Shown one piece after another: positions 17,928 through 26,469 of a DNA stretch of 64,000 nucleotides. The stretch covers positions 501,120-565,119 of the forward strand of contig NZ_LT985748.1 in assembly GCF_900290115.1 (NCBI RefSeq), written 5' to 3'. This DNA is from Alistipes sp. Marseille-P5061 (GTDB lineage: Bacteria > Bacteroidota > Bacteroidia > Bacteroidales > Rikenellaceae). The position numbers and the translations under genes are program-made. Under the pieces are notes generated by a model, which was not told the origin of the DNA, did not search any database, and saw only the letters and a list, made by a program, of their open reading frames with translations. The first letter of the stretch is position 1, and each line of letters starts with the position of its first letter.

Positions 17928-19040
17928 ATGTACAGATACGACAGCCGGGTGGTCATCACCCTCGACGCAGGCGGCACGAACTTCGTCTTCGGCGCCATGC
18001 AGGCCAACAAATTCATCGTCGACCCCATCACGATGCCGTCGAACGCCCAGGACCTCGACAAATGCCTCGCCACGATGGTCGAGGGCTTCCGTCAGGTCAT
18101 CTCCAAGCTGGAGACCAAGCCCGTGGCCATCAGCTTCGCCTTCCCCGGCCCGGCCGACTACCGCAACGGGGTTATCGGCGGCTACCTGCCCAACTTCCCG
18201 TCGTTCCGCGACGGCGTGGCGCTGGGCCCCTTCCTCGAATACACCTTCGGCATCCCCGTCTTCATCAACAACGACGGCGACCTGTTCGCCTACGGCGAGG
18301 CGCTCGGAGGCGCGCTGCCTGAGGTCAACGCCAAACTGGAGGCGCTCGGCAGCTCGAAGCGCTACCACAACCTCATCGGCTACACCTTCGGCACGGGCTT
18401 CGGCATCGGCATCGTCACCAACGACAACCAGCTCCATACGGGCGACAACTCCTGCGTGGAGACCTTCTGCCTGCGCCACAAGAAGATGCCCAACATCATC
18501 GTCGAGGACGGCGTGGCCGTGCGCGCCATCAAGCGCGTCTACGGCGAGGCTTCAGGCGACGTGAACCACCACTTCGAGCCGAAGGACATCTGCGAAATCG
18601 CCGACGGGACGCGTCCGGGCAATGTCGAGGCGGCCAAGAAGGCCTTCGCAGAGCTGGGCGAGGTTGCCGGCGACGCCATGGCTACGGCCGTGACACTCAT
18701 CGACGGACTCATCGTCATCGGCGGCGGCATCACCGCAGCACGCAAGTACATCATGCCGAGCCTTCTGAAGGAGCTGCGCGGCAAAATCGGAACCCTCTCG
18801 GGCGAGACGCTCAACCGCGTCCAGATGGAGGTCTTCGACCTGGACAACGAGGAGGAGTTCAAGGCCTTTGCCAAGGGCAACCAGCGTCCGCTGAAGGTCT
18901 ACGGCACGGACCGCTACGTGGCCTACGACCCGATGAAGCGCATCGGCGTGATGATTTCGAAGCTGGGTGCAAGCAAGGCCATCTCGGTGGGCGCCTATGC
19001 CTATGCGCTCCATCAGCTGGACACCAACAACGAACAATAA
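17928..19040 (+). CDS. ROK family sugar kinase (form lacking the zinc motif)
   Basis: 370 aa. The ATP-binding motif VITLDAGGTNFVFGAMQ is at the N-terminus. ISFAFPGPADY, FINNDGDLFAYGEALGG (with the catalytic Asp region) and TFGTGFGIGIV follow. The canonical ROK zinc signature GHxxxxxxxxxCxCGxxGCxE is absent; the corresponding place reads CVETFCLRHKKMPNIIVED, so this is a divergent branch with a modified core. The start MYRYDSRVV is chosen because the preceding codons look non-coding. manA follows 25 bp downstream, so the kinase probably makes a hexose-6-phosphate for that isomerase or a related route. Exact substrate (glucose, mannose, fructose or an N-acylhexosamine) is not determined. Confidence 0.82.
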   Translation: MYRYDSRVVITLDAGGTNFVFGAMQANKFIVDPITMPSNAQDLDKCLATMVEGFRQVISKLETKPVAISFAFPGPADYRNGVIGGYLPNFPSFRDGVALGPFLEYTFGIPVFINNDGDLFAYGEALGGALPEVNAKLEALGSSKRYHNLIGYTFGTGFGIGIVTNDNQLHTGDNSCVETFCLRHKKMPNIIVEDGVAVRAIKRVYGEASGDVNHHFEPKDICEIADGTRPGNVEAAKKAFAELGEVAGDAMATAVTLIDGLIVIGGGITAARKYIMPSLLKELRGKIGTLSGETLNRVQMEVFDLDNEEEFKAFAKGNQRPLKVYGTDRYVAYDPMKRIGVMISKLGASKAISVGAYAYALHQLDTNNEQ

Positions 19041-19065
19041 CAGAACAACCCAATAGGAGAAAACC

Positions 19066-20037
19066 ATGTATCCGTTCAAATTCAGACCCATTCTCAAGAC
19101 CGTACTCTGGGGCGGTGAGAAGATAATTCCCTACAAGCAGATTGAATCCGACCAGAAGCAGGTCGGCGAGAGCTGGGAGCTCTCGGGCGTGAAGGGCAAC
19201 GAATCGGTCGTTGCCAACGGCGAGCTGGCCGGCACGACCCTGCCCGAACTGCTGGCCCGCGAAAAGGAGCGTCTGCTGGGCAAGGCCAACTACGAACGCT
19301 TCGGCAACGAGTTCCCGCTGCTCATCAAGTTCATCGACGCCCGTCAGGACCTCTCGATTCAGGTGCACCCCAACGACCAGCTGGCCTGGGAGCGCCACCA
19401 CTCGAAGGGCAAGACCGAGATGTGGTATGTCGTGGATGCCGACAAGGGGGCGCACCTCCGCTCGGGCTTCGCCAAGCAGGTGACCCCGGCCGAGTATGAG
19501 GCCAGCGTCGCCGACAACACCATCACCGACATCCTGAAGGACTACGAGGTGCACCCGGGCGACCTTTTCTTCCTGCCCGCAGGCCGCGTGCACAGCATCG
19601 GCGCCGGTTCGTTCATCGCCGAAATCCAGCAGACGTCGGACATCACCTACCGCATCTACGACTTCAACCGCAAGGGCGCCGACGGCAAGCCCCGCGAGCT
19701 GCATACCGAGCTGGCCAAGGGTGCCATCGACTACACCGTGCTGCCCGACTACCGCACCCACTACAAGGCCGAGAAGAACGAGCTCACGGAGCTGATTTCC
19801 TGCCCCTACTTCACCACCTCGCTCTGCGAGCTGGACGAGGAGAAGACCTTCGATTTCGCATCGCTCGACTCGTTCGTGGTCTTCATCTGCGTCGAGGGCC
19901 GGGGCACGGTCGAGGACAACGAGGGCCACAAGCTGGAGGTGCATCAGGGCGAAACGCTGCTGCTGCCCGCCACGACCCGCTCGCTGCGCGTCAAGCCGGA
20001 AGGGAAACTCAAGTTCCTGACCAGCTGGATTGCATAA
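19066..20037 (+). CDS. manA: Mannose-6-phosphate isomerase, class I
   Basis: 323 aa zinc enzyme interconverting mannose-6-phosphate and fructose-6-phosphate in the cytoplasm. The four expected metal ligands are visible: Gln99 and His101 in IQVHPND, Glu118 in KTEMWYV and His176 in GRVHSIG. The short bacterial form of the family has this length. AGGAGA lies 9 bp before the ATG, one of the clearer ribosome-binding sites in the window. It is co-oriented with the ROK kinase 25 bp upstream and probably co-transcribed. An apparent promoter for the next unit begins 15 bp after its stop. Confidence 0.95.
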   Translation: MYPFKFRPILKTVLWGGEKIIPYKQIESDQKQVGESWELSGVKGNESVVANGELAGTTLPELLAREKERLLGKANYERFGNEFPLLIKFIDARQDLSIQVHPNDQLAWERHHSKGKTEMWYVVDADKGAHLRSGFAKQVTPAEYEASVADNTITDILKDYEVHPGDLFFLPAGRVHSIGAGSFIAEIQQTSDITYRIYDFNRKGADGKPRELHTELAKGAIDYTVLPDYRTHYKAEKNELTELISCPYFTTSLCELDEEKTFDFASLDSFVVFICVEGRGTVEDNEGHKLEVHQGETLLLPATTRSLRVKPEGKLKFLTSWIA

Positions 20038-20051
20038 AAACAGGACGCATT

Positions 20052-20083
20052 TTTGGTAAAGTGTCGGAAAAAGGCTATCTTTA
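20052..20083 (+). promoter_or_regulatory. Promoter in the manA-NahK gap
   Basis: TTTG (20052-20055), a 20-bp spacer, then TATCTTTA (20076-20083): one mismatch to TTTG-N20-TAnnTTTG. It would start transcription near 20090, exactly where a structured region begins. Confidence 0.6.
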
Positions 20084-20089
20084 GAGTCC

Positions 20090-20325
20090 AAAGGGGATTG
20101 AACGATGAAAGATAGTCTTGCCACCGGCCTCCACACGATTCGTCGCACGAAGGGCATCCGCACCGCGGAGCAATCCGTTCCCGGGGCATCGGGCCGCTGC
20201 CCGATGCGGAGATGCGCGGCCGACGACGACAGGATTGCAACCCCTCCTTCCGGAGCGACCGGAACCGCAGAGCGTTACAATCAGCTCGACCTTCCCTGAA
20301 CGGGGAAGGCTCCGGGCTGATTTTT
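20090..20325 (+). ncRNA. Candidate structured leader or small RNA ending in a terminator
   Basis: The 412-bp gap 20038-20449 has no credible gene but is rich in pairings. AGGGG-A-TTG (20092-20100) pairs with CAACCCCT (20238-20245) as a closing stem. Inside are hairpins TTCGT/ACGAA (20139-20151), TCCGC/GCGGA (20157-20169) and GCATCGGGC/GCCCGATGC (20186-20207). Outside, TTCCGG/CCGGAA (20248-20264) is followed by the terminator hairpin at 20279-20325. A promoter matches immediately upstream. This is the layout of a riboswitch-type leader or a free-standing sRNA of about 235 nt. I do not recognise it as a known family. The remaining 125 bp before the kinase gene contain one more small hairpin (ACGGG/CCCGT near 20352-20374). 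Confidence 0.45.
20279..20325 (+). terminator. Terminator or attenuator ahead of the NahK-like gene
   Basis: AATCAGC pairs with GCTGATT and, inside it, CCTTCCC pairs with GGGAAGG; a T5 tract follows. It stands 125 bp before the ATG at 20450, so transcripts from the promoter at 20052 must read through it to reach the kinase gene. Confidence 0.7.
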
Positions 20326-20449
20326 CGCAAATATGTCCGCAACAAGGAGATACGGGAGGAGTGCCCGTACGAAGCGGCGAACGACAATCCGGATTGGTGC
20401 GGGCTCGTGAGGGCCGCGCCGGAACCAGAACCAAACAGAGTAAGAGCGC

Positions 20450-21559
20450 ATGGAAGAAAGACTTGCAGCAATCGCGTCGCGATTTGCACTGGACGGTGAA
20501 ATCCTCGACATCACCCCCGTGGGCGAGGGCTTCATCAACGACACCTACCGCATCCGCACCGGAAGCGGTACGCCCGATTACATCCTCCAGCGCAAGAACG
20601 GCAACATCTTCAAGGATGTTCCGGCCATGATGGAAAACATCCGCAAGGTGACCGACCACATCCGCCGCAAGGTGCTTGCCGCGGGCGGCGACCCCGACCG
20701 CGAAGTGCTGCGCGTCATTCCCACCCGCAGCGGCAGCCTCTCGCACCGCGACGAGTCGGGCGAGCACTGGGCCGCAACGCTCTTCATCGACGACACGGTC
20801 ACCTACGACCGCGCAGACTCGCCCGAGCTGGCCCGCAAGGGCGGCATCGGCATCGGGCACTTCCAGTCGCAGCTGGCCGACTTCGACGAGCCGCTGGCCG
20901 AGACCATTCCCGGCTTCCACAACATCCGCCACCGCTTCGCGCAGTGGGACCGGACGCTCGCGCGCGACGCCGCGGGCCGCTGCCGCAGCGCAGCCGAGGA
21001 GATTGGATGGATTGAATCGCGGCGCGAGGAGATGCTCGCCTTCTGGCGGCTGGTCGAGGAGGGGGTCATACCCCGCCACGTGACGCACAACGACACGAAA
21101 ATCAGCAACATTCTCTTCGACCGAGCGGGCAACGTGCTCTGTGTCATCGACCTCGACACGGTGATGAACTCCACGTCGCTCAACGACTTCGGCGACGCCA
21201 TCCGCACCTACACCAACACGGGGGCCGAGGATGACCGCGACCTGCGGCGCGTCGGAATGTCGATGGAGCTCTTCACGGCCTACACGGAGGGCTATCTCTC
21301 GCAGCACGCCCGCGAACTTTCTCCGTCCGAAAGAGAATATCTGGCCTTCTCGGCACGTTATATTACCTACGAGCAGGTGCTCCGCTTCCTGATGGACTAC
21401 CTCGACGGCGACACCTACTACAAGACCCGCAGCGCCGACCACAACCTGGTGCGCACCCGCGCCCAGTACCGGCTGCTCCAAAGCATGGAGGAGCAATACG
21501 ACGCCATGTGCGACGTGGTGCGCAGGCTGGCCGACCGATACGCAACAACGAAACATTGA
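20450..21559 (+). CDS. Phosphotransferase family protein, NahK-like sugar kinase
   Basis: 369 aa kinase of the aminoglycoside phosphotransferase / choline kinase fold, closest in pattern to N-acetylhexosamine 1-kinase. A Gly-rich N-lobe (TPVGEGFINDTYRI), the invariant-Lys strand (YILQRKN), the catalytic loop VTHNDTKISNILFD (Brenner motif, Asp in HND) and the metal-binding VIDLDTVM are present. The anomeric kinases of this group phosphorylate GlcNAc or GalNAc at C1. The genes behind it (CBM9-like protein, NagB-LmbE, nagB) support an amino-sugar substrate, but this is not proven. The next ATG is 3 bp after its stop, indicating translational coupling. Confidence 0.82.
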   Translation: MEERLAAIASRFALDGEILDITPVGEGFINDTYRIRTGSGTPDYILQRKNGNIFKDVPAMMENIRKVTDHIRRKVLAAGGDPDREVLRVIPTRSGSLSHRDESGEHWAATLFIDDTVTYDRADSPELARKGGIGIGHFQSQLADFDEPLAETIPGFHNIRHRFAQWDRTLARDAAGRCRSAAEEIGWIESRREEMLAFWRLVEEGVIPRHVTHNDTKISNILFDRAGNVLCVIDLDTVMNSTSLNDFGDAIRTYTNTGAEDDRDLRRVGMSMELFTAYTEGYLSQHARELSPSEREYLAFSARYITYEQVLRFLMDYLDGDTYYKTRSADHNLVRTRAQYRLLQSMEEQYDAMCDVVRRLADRYATTKH

Positions 21560-21561
21560 AC

Positions 21562-22212
21562 ATGACCATGAAGAAGATAAGACACCTCAAACCGTTCGAC
21601 ACGACCGACCTCCGGGCCATGGAGGAGGCCTTCGCCGCCATCGAGCCGCAGCCGATAGCCTGCTGCAACTGGCCCGACACCTACCCCTACCGGCCGCAGG
21701 TCTCGTTCCGCATCTTCCATACGGGCGAAACGCTGTGGCTCCGCTTCGACGTGGAGGAGCGCTACACCAAGGGCGAAGTGACCGAGGACAACGGCCGCGT
21801 ATGGACCGACTCCTGCGTGGAGTTCTTCATCGCGCTCGACGATACGGGCTACTACAACTTCGAGACGACCTGCACGGGACGCCTGCTGCTCGCCTTCCGC
21901 AAGGAGCGCGAGCATCCGACCCATGCCACACCGGAGCTGCTCGCCCGCGTCGGCCGCTACCCTTCGCTCGGGCGCGAGCCCTTTGCCGAGCGCGTGGGCG
22001 ACAACCGCTGGTCGACCGTGCTGGCCATCCCGGCCGACGTCCTCTTCCGCCACCAGCTGAAGCGGTGGAACGGCGTGCGGGCCACGGCCAACCTCTACAA
22101 GTGCGGCGACGAGCTCTCCCACCCGCACTTCCTCTCGTGGCAGCCGATTGAGAACCCCAAACCGGACTTCCACCTGCCCCGCTTCTTCGCCGAGGTGGAG
22201 TTCGAGCAATAG
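21562..22212 (+). CDS. Carbohydrate-binding family 9-like protein
   Basis: 216 aa. The pattern PQVSFRIFHTGETLWLRFDVEE, VWTDSCVEFFIALDDTGYYNFETTCTGRLLLAF and WSTVLAIPADVLF is that of the CBM9-like (DOMON-related) beta-sandwich family. No signal peptide is seen, so it would be cytoplasmic, which is odd for a glycan-binding module; a sugar-handling or accessory enzyme role is possible. Start at 21562 (MTMKKIRHL) or two codons later. It begins 3 bp after the kinase stop and lies 37 bp before the NagB-LmbE gene, so it is probably part of that operon. Confidence 0.75.
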   Translation: MTMKKIRHLKPFDTTDLRAMEEAFAAIEPQPIACCNWPDTYPYRPQVSFRIFHTGETLWLRFDVEERYTKGEVTEDNGRVWTDSCVEFFIALDDTGYYNFETTCTGRLLLAFRKEREHPTHATPELLARVGRYPSLGREPFAERVGDNRWSTVLAIPADVLFRHQLKRWNGVRATANLYKCGDELSHPHFLSWQPIENPKPDFHLPRFFAEVEFEQ

Positions 22213-22249
22213 AACGACAACAAAAGTTACTGCATAAATAGTCACAACC

Positions 22250-24202
22250 ATGAACAACAGCAAGTATTCACTTCCGAAGGACGGCGGACTCATCGAAAGC
22301 TCCGCCCCCCGCGACATCATCCATCGCTACGAGAAGATTCGCACCTCGGTCTACGAGAACGAATATCTGGGTGTAAAGTATGTCGCCGACGTCATCGTGA
22401 AGATGATTCGCAACTACAACGAGAGCCACTGCTCGAACGAGGTCTACGACGAGAATGCACCCTTCGTGCTGGGTCTGACCACCGGCCGCACGCCGCTGGG
22501 CCTCTACCACGAGCTGGTAAAGCGCTACGAGGAGGGCGAGGTCAGCTTCCGCAACGTGGCCGTCTACAGCCTCGACGAGTTCTACCCCATCAAGTCGAGC
22601 GAGCAGCAGAGCCGCAACTACCGCATCCATGAGGATTTCCTCAACCACATCGACATCCTGCCCGAGAACATCCACATTCCCGACGGCACGATTCCCGAGG
22701 ACAAGGTTTCGGAGTACTGCGCTTCGTACGACAGCGCCGCCAGCCACATCGACCTGATGATTATCGGCGTGGGCGAGAACGGCCAGATTGGCTTCAACGA
22801 GCCGGGCTCCTACGCCAAGTCGCGCACGCGTCTGGTACAGCTCAACTACGACACGCGCAAGACGCAGTCGGGTGCCTTCTTCGGACTGGAGAACACCCCG
22901 AAGATGGCCATCACGATGGGTATCGGCACCATCATGCACGCCGAGAAGATTATCCTCATGGCCTGGGGCGAGGACAAAGCCGATGTCATCCAGAAGGTTG
23001 TCGAAGGGGACATCAACCCGATGCTGCCCGCCTCGAACCTGCAGGCACACCCCAACATCGAGGTAGTCATCGACGAGAATGCGGCCCACCAGCTCACCCG
23101 CGAGCAGACCCCCTGGAAGGTGGGTCCCTGCAACTGGACGCCGAAGTTCGTCCGCAAGGCCGTCGTATGGCTCTGCGGCGAGGTGAAGAAGCCGATTCTG
23201 AAGCTCACCTACAAGGACTACATCGAGAACTCGCTGGGCGAGCTGCTCGAACAGGGCCGCACCTACGACCAAATCAACATCGACGTATTCAACGACCTGC
23301 AGCACACCATCACGGGATGGCCCGGCGGCAAACCCAACGCCGACGACTCGACGCGCCCCGTCTCGTCGAAGCCCTTCCCCAAGCGCGTGGTCATCTTCTC
23401 GCCCCACCCCGACGACGACGTAATCTCGATGGGCGGTACCTTCATCCGGCTCGTACAGCAGGGTCATGACGTACACGTAGCCTACGAGACGTCGGGCAAC
23501 GTGGCCGTACACGACGACGTGGTGGTCCAGAACATCGACACCTCGCGCGAGCTGGGCTATGCCGACCACCTCGAGGAGGTGAAGCGCATCATCGCCGGCA
23601 AGAAGAAGGGCGAGCCCGAGCCGCGCGCACTGCTCGACCTCAAGGGTTCGATTCGCCGCGCCGAGGCCCGCGCCGCCGTACGTTCGTTCGGTCTGAACCC
23701 CGACACCAACGCCCACTTCCTCAACCTGCCCTTCTACGAGACGGGCGGCATCAAGAAGGGACAGCTCACCGAGAAGGACATCAACATCATCGTCAACCTG
23801 CTGCGTGAAATCAAGCCTCATCAGATTTACGCCGCCGGTGACCTGGCCGACCCCCACGGAACGCACCGCACCTGCATGGAGGCGGTTCTGGGCGCGCTGG
23901 AGATTGTCAAGGACGACGATTGGCTCAAAGATTGCCATCTGTGGCTCTATCGGGGCGCCTGGATGGAGTGGGACCTCGGCATGGTGGACATGGCCGTGCC
24001 TCTGTCGCCCGACGAGCTCATCAAGAAGCGTCATGCCATCTACCGTCACCTTTCGCAGAAGGACATCGTTCCCTTCCCGGGCAGCGATACCCGCGAATTC
24101 TGGCAGCGGGCCGAGGAGCGTACGCAGCACACGGCACGTCTCTACGACCAGTTGGGCATGGCCGAGTATCAGGCCATCGAGGTCTTCGTCAAGATGTTCT
24201 GA
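22250..24202 (+). CDS. Glucosamine-6-phosphate deaminase-like domain fused to a PIG-L/LmbE deacetylase
   Basis: 650 aa two-domain protein known from Bacteroidales. Residues about 30-310 are NagB-like: LGLTTGRTPLGLY, SLDEFYPI (Asp109, equivalent to E. coli Asp72) and GVGENGQIGFNEP at 173-185. In NagB the latter holds Asp141, His143 and Glu148; here the first two are Asn177 and Gln179 and only Glu184 remains, so normal deaminase/isomerase activity is doubtful. Residues about 380-645 are PIG-L/LmbE: SPHPDDD (zinc and catalytic residues) and AAGDLADPHGTHRTC (third zinc His), apparently intact. The likely job is deacetylation of a GlcNAc-type substrate, with the N-domain binding or sensing a sugar phosphate. 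A complete nagB follows 171 bp later. Confidence 0.88.
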   Translation: MNNSKYSLPKDGGLIESSAPRDIIHRYEKIRTSVYENEYLGVKYVADVIVKMIRNYNESHCSNEVYDENAPFVLGLTTGRTPLGLYHELVKRYEEGEVSFRNVAVYSLDEFYPIKSSEQQSRNYRIHEDFLNHIDILPENIHIPDGTIPEDKVSEYCASYDSAASHIDLMIIGVGENGQIGFNEPGSYAKSRTRLVQLNYDTRKTQSGAFFGLENTPKMAITMGIGTIMHAEKIILMAWGEDKADVIQKVVEGDINPMLPASNLQAHPNIEVVIDENAAHQLTREQTPWKVGPCNWTPKFVRKAVVWLCGEVKKPILKLTYKDYIENSLGELLEQGRTYDQINIDVFNDLQHTITGWPGGKPNADDSTRPVSSKPFPKRVVIFSPHPDDDVISMGGTFIRLVQQGHDVHVAYETSGNVAVHDDVVVQNIDTSRELGYADHLEEVKRIIAGKKKGEPEPRALLDLKGSIRRAEARAAVRSFGLNPDTNAHFLNLPFYETGGIKKGQLTEKDINIIVNLLREIKPHQIYAAGDLADPHGTHRTCMEAVLGALEIVKDDDWLKDCHLWLYRGAWMEWDLGMVDMAVPLSPDELIKKRHAIYRHLSQKDIVPFPGSDTREFWQRAEERTQHTARLYDQLGMAEYQAIEVFVKMF

Positions 24203-24373
24203 GCGCCGCCGAAGCGAACGTAAAAAACAATTAATAACCGGGCGGAAGGGTCTTCCGCCGGAGTGCAACCCCTCAGCGTCGGACCCCGTCGGGGTGCCGT
24301 GCGGCATCCCGACGGGCAAGATGCGAAGGAGGACACCGGCAGAAAGGCCATACCGCCACAAACAGGAAACACC

Positions 24374-25168
24374 ATGCGAGTAATTATCGAAAACACCCCG
24401 CAGCAGGTAGCGCAGTGGACGGCTCGCTACATCGTCGAGCAGATTCGGCTCAAGAGCAAGCTCACCTCGTCACCCTTCGTACTGGGCCTTCCGACCGGCT
24501 CGACGCCGCTGGAGACCTACAAGGAGCTCATCCGCCTCTACAAGGCGGGCGAGGTGTCGTTCAAGAACGTCATCACCTTCAACATGGACGAATATGTGGG
24601 TCTTCCCGAGGAGCATCCCGAGAGCTACCACTCGTTCATGTGGAACAACTTCTTCCGCCACATCGACATCATTCCCGAGAATGTCAACATCCTCAACGGC
24701 AACGCCGAGGACCTGGTCAAGGAGTGCGCCGACTATGAGGCACGCATCGAGGAGGCCGGCGGCATCGACCTCTTCATGGGCGGCGTGGGCGAAGACGGCC
24801 ACCTGGCCTTCAACGAGCCCTTCTCGTCGCTCCAGTCGCGCACGCGCATCAAGACGCTGACCACCGATACGATTCAGGTCAACGCCCGCTTCTTCGGCGG
24901 CGATACGCGTCTGGTTCCGAAGACGGCGCTGACGGTGGGCGTAGCGACGGTGCTCTCGGCCAAGAAGGTCGTCATCCTCGCCACGGGCCACAAGAAGGCC
25001 CGCGCCGTACGCCACGGTGTCGAGGGCGGCTACAACCACCAGTGGACCATCTCGGCGCTGCAGGTACACCCCAGCGGCATCATCGTCTGCGACGATGCGG
25101 CCGCCGAGGAGCTCCGCGTCTCGACCTACCGCTACTTCAAGGACATCGAGAAGGATACGCTGATTTAA
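24374..25168 (+). CDS. nagB: Glucosamine-6-phosphate deaminase
   Basis: 264 aa. Converts glucosamine-6-phosphate to fructose-6-phosphate and ammonia, the last step of GlcNAc catabolism. The catalytic set is intact and falls at E. coli numbering: Asp72 in FNMDEYVGL, Asp141 and His143 in [13 protein letters not shown], Glu148. The phosphate loop [13 protein letters not shown] is also present. The start MRVIIENTP is the family start; an upstream in-frame ATG adds 37 non-conserved residues. The 171-bp gap from the fusion gene contains a hairpin-prone GC-rich stretch but no clear promoter, so it may be read from the upstream operon. Terminators follow. Confidence 0.96.
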   Translation: MRVIIENTPQQVAQWTARYIVEQIRLKSKLTSSPFVLGLPTGSTPLETYKELIRLYKAGEVSFKNVITFNMDEYVGLPEEHPESYHSFMWNNFFRHIDIIPENVNILNGNAEDLVKECADYEARIEEAGGIDLFMGGVGEDGHLAFNEPFSSLQSRTRIKTLTTDTIQVNARFFGGDTRLVPKTALTVGVATVLSAKKVVILATGHKKARAVRHGVEGGYNHQWTISALQVHPSGIIVCDDAAAEELRVSTYRYFKDIEKDTLI

Positions 25169-25203
25169 GGCGAGCGGATACGCCCCGGAGGTACACCTTC
25201 ACA

Positions 25204-25240
25204 GCAGCGAGGCGGCTGCCGATGGCAGCCGCCTCGCTGC
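25204..25240. repeat. Perfect 17-bp hairpin after nagB
   Basis: GCAGCGAGGCGGCTGCC pairs perfectly with its complement around a GAT loop. No T-tract follows, so it is a 3'-end stabiliser or a Rho-type boundary rather than a classical terminator. Confidence 0.7.
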
Positions 25241-25255
25241 GTTCAAGTTCAAATA

Positions 25256-25295
25256 GCAAAGGCCCTTCTCTTCGCAGAAAGAAAGGGGCCTTTGC
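25256..25295. terminator. Second hairpin after nagB
   Basis: GCAAAGGCCC pairs with GGGCCTTTGC. It lies between convergent nagB and the DUF4465 gene and is a plausible terminator for the plus strand. Confidence 0.55.
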
Positions 25296-25412
25296 CATAT
25301 CCTGCGGAATACGCACGTTCAAGTGGATGCGGCGGCACGGCCTGCGCAGGAAGATGAGAGCCGCACCAGAGCGGACAAAAAACGCCCGGCAAAGCACCCT
25401 CCGCACGGACAC

Positions 25413-25451
25413 AAAAAAAGACTCCCGCCGCATCCGACGCGGCAGGAGTCT
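25413..25451 (-). terminator. Terminator of the DUF4465 gene
   Basis: AGACTCC/GGAGTCT and GCCGC/GCGGC stems. On the minus strand the hairpin is followed by T7 (25419-25413). It is 44 bp past the stop of the DUF4465 gene. The whole 25169-25494 gap holds these hairpins and nothing else I can recognise. Confidence 0.8.
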
Positions 25452-25494
25452 ATTCAGGACCGTCGAGATACCGCCACAGGGCGGCATCGCACGG

Positions 25495-26268
25495 CTACTT
25501 CTCGTAGGCAAGGTTGTCGATGGCGAAGTAGTAGGGGCACATCGTATCCTCGCTCTCGACCGTGAAGGTCATGCTCGTAACCGTTCCCAGCGACGAGAGG
25601 TCGAGGGTCTCCCAGCCCGACTGCACCGTACCCGATGCCTTGTCGGCCATCACGAACTTCACCTCACCGCTCTTCGTCTCACCGTTGTATCCCGTGATGA
25701 CACCCTTCACGTCGGCAACCGACGTCGCCTCCTTCGTATAATAGAGGTAGAAATAGGCGGTGTTGGCTACGGCAATCGATTTGGGGCGGACGGCCGTTGC
25801 AAAGCGCACGAGCGGAATGCCGTAGGGGGCGCCGGTCCATGCACCGTAGTAGGCAACGGCAAACTGCGACGAACCGTCGGCTCCGCTGGTGGCATAGACG
25901 CTCTTGTCGTTGACATAGCCCGGCGTGGTCATGTCGGTGTGGTTCGAGATGACGAATCCGTTCCACGTATCGGTGTTCCAATCCAGTCCGGCATAGTCCG
26001 TGTAGAAGGTGAAGATGGAGGCATCGTCCTCGGTGTAGAGCGCGTCGTAGAAGAAGAGCGAACCGGCACCGAACGTCTCGCTCTCGGCGTCGTCATCGGT
26101 CAGCAGACGGGCCTGGGGCTTGCCCCAGATGTAACCCTCCGCGCCGAGGTTGGCACCTTCGAAATCAATCACGGTCGTCTTCGCTCCGGGGACCTCTTCG
26201 TCGTTCGAATCGGAGCATCCAGCAAAGGCCAGAGCGGCAAAAGCCAAATAGAAAAGTTTTTTCATCAT
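25495..26268 (-). CDS. DUF4465 lipoprotein, probable cobalamin-binding surface protein
   Basis: 257 aa. The signal peptide ends LAFAGC (Cys18). The body is the DUF4465 beta-sandwich: VIDFEGA at the start, WNGFVISNHTDMT, NDKSVYATSG, FAVAYYGAW and a final YYFAIDNLAYEK. The gene is preceded by a cobalamin riboswitch on the same strand, which points to a role in vitamin B12 acquisition. From memory, B12-binding BtuH proteins of Bacteroides belong to this domain family; I could not check that here. Unlike typical B12 loci, no BtuB receptor, BtuG or ABC transporter gene is next to it in this window. Start is MMKKLF or the second Met. Confidence 0.85.
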   Translation of the reverse strand: MMKKLFYLAFAALAFAGCSDSNDEEVPGAKTTVIDFEGANLGAEGYIWGKPQARLLTDDDAESETFGAGSLFFYDALYTEDDASIFTFYTDYAGLDWNTDTWNGFVISNHTDMTTPGYVNDKSVYATSGADGSSQFAVAYYGAWTGAPYGIPLVRFATAVRPKSIAVANTAYFYLYYTKEATSVADVKGVITGYNGETKSGEVKFVMADKASGTVQSGWETLDLSSLGTVTSMTFTVESEDTMCPYYFAIDNLAYEK

Positions 26269-26469
26269 TGTTTGTTATTTTGGTTGAACATATGCTCGGC
26301 AAACCGCACGCGAAGCGCAGGCTCCGCCCCTCCGCACTCGGAGAACGAACCTTTTTCCGACCGCACCCGGGACCGCCGGCCTATCCGACATCGAACGATG
26401 AAACGACCTGATGTCCGACACCTCCGTTCGCCGCAGAACGTGTCCGAAAAAGAGTCCTCTTCCGAAGGA

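Noticed and set aside
20105..20299. 64-codon open frame in the manA-NahK gap
   Set aside because: No ribosome-binding site or similarity, and it runs through the hairpins; a structured RNA explains the region better.
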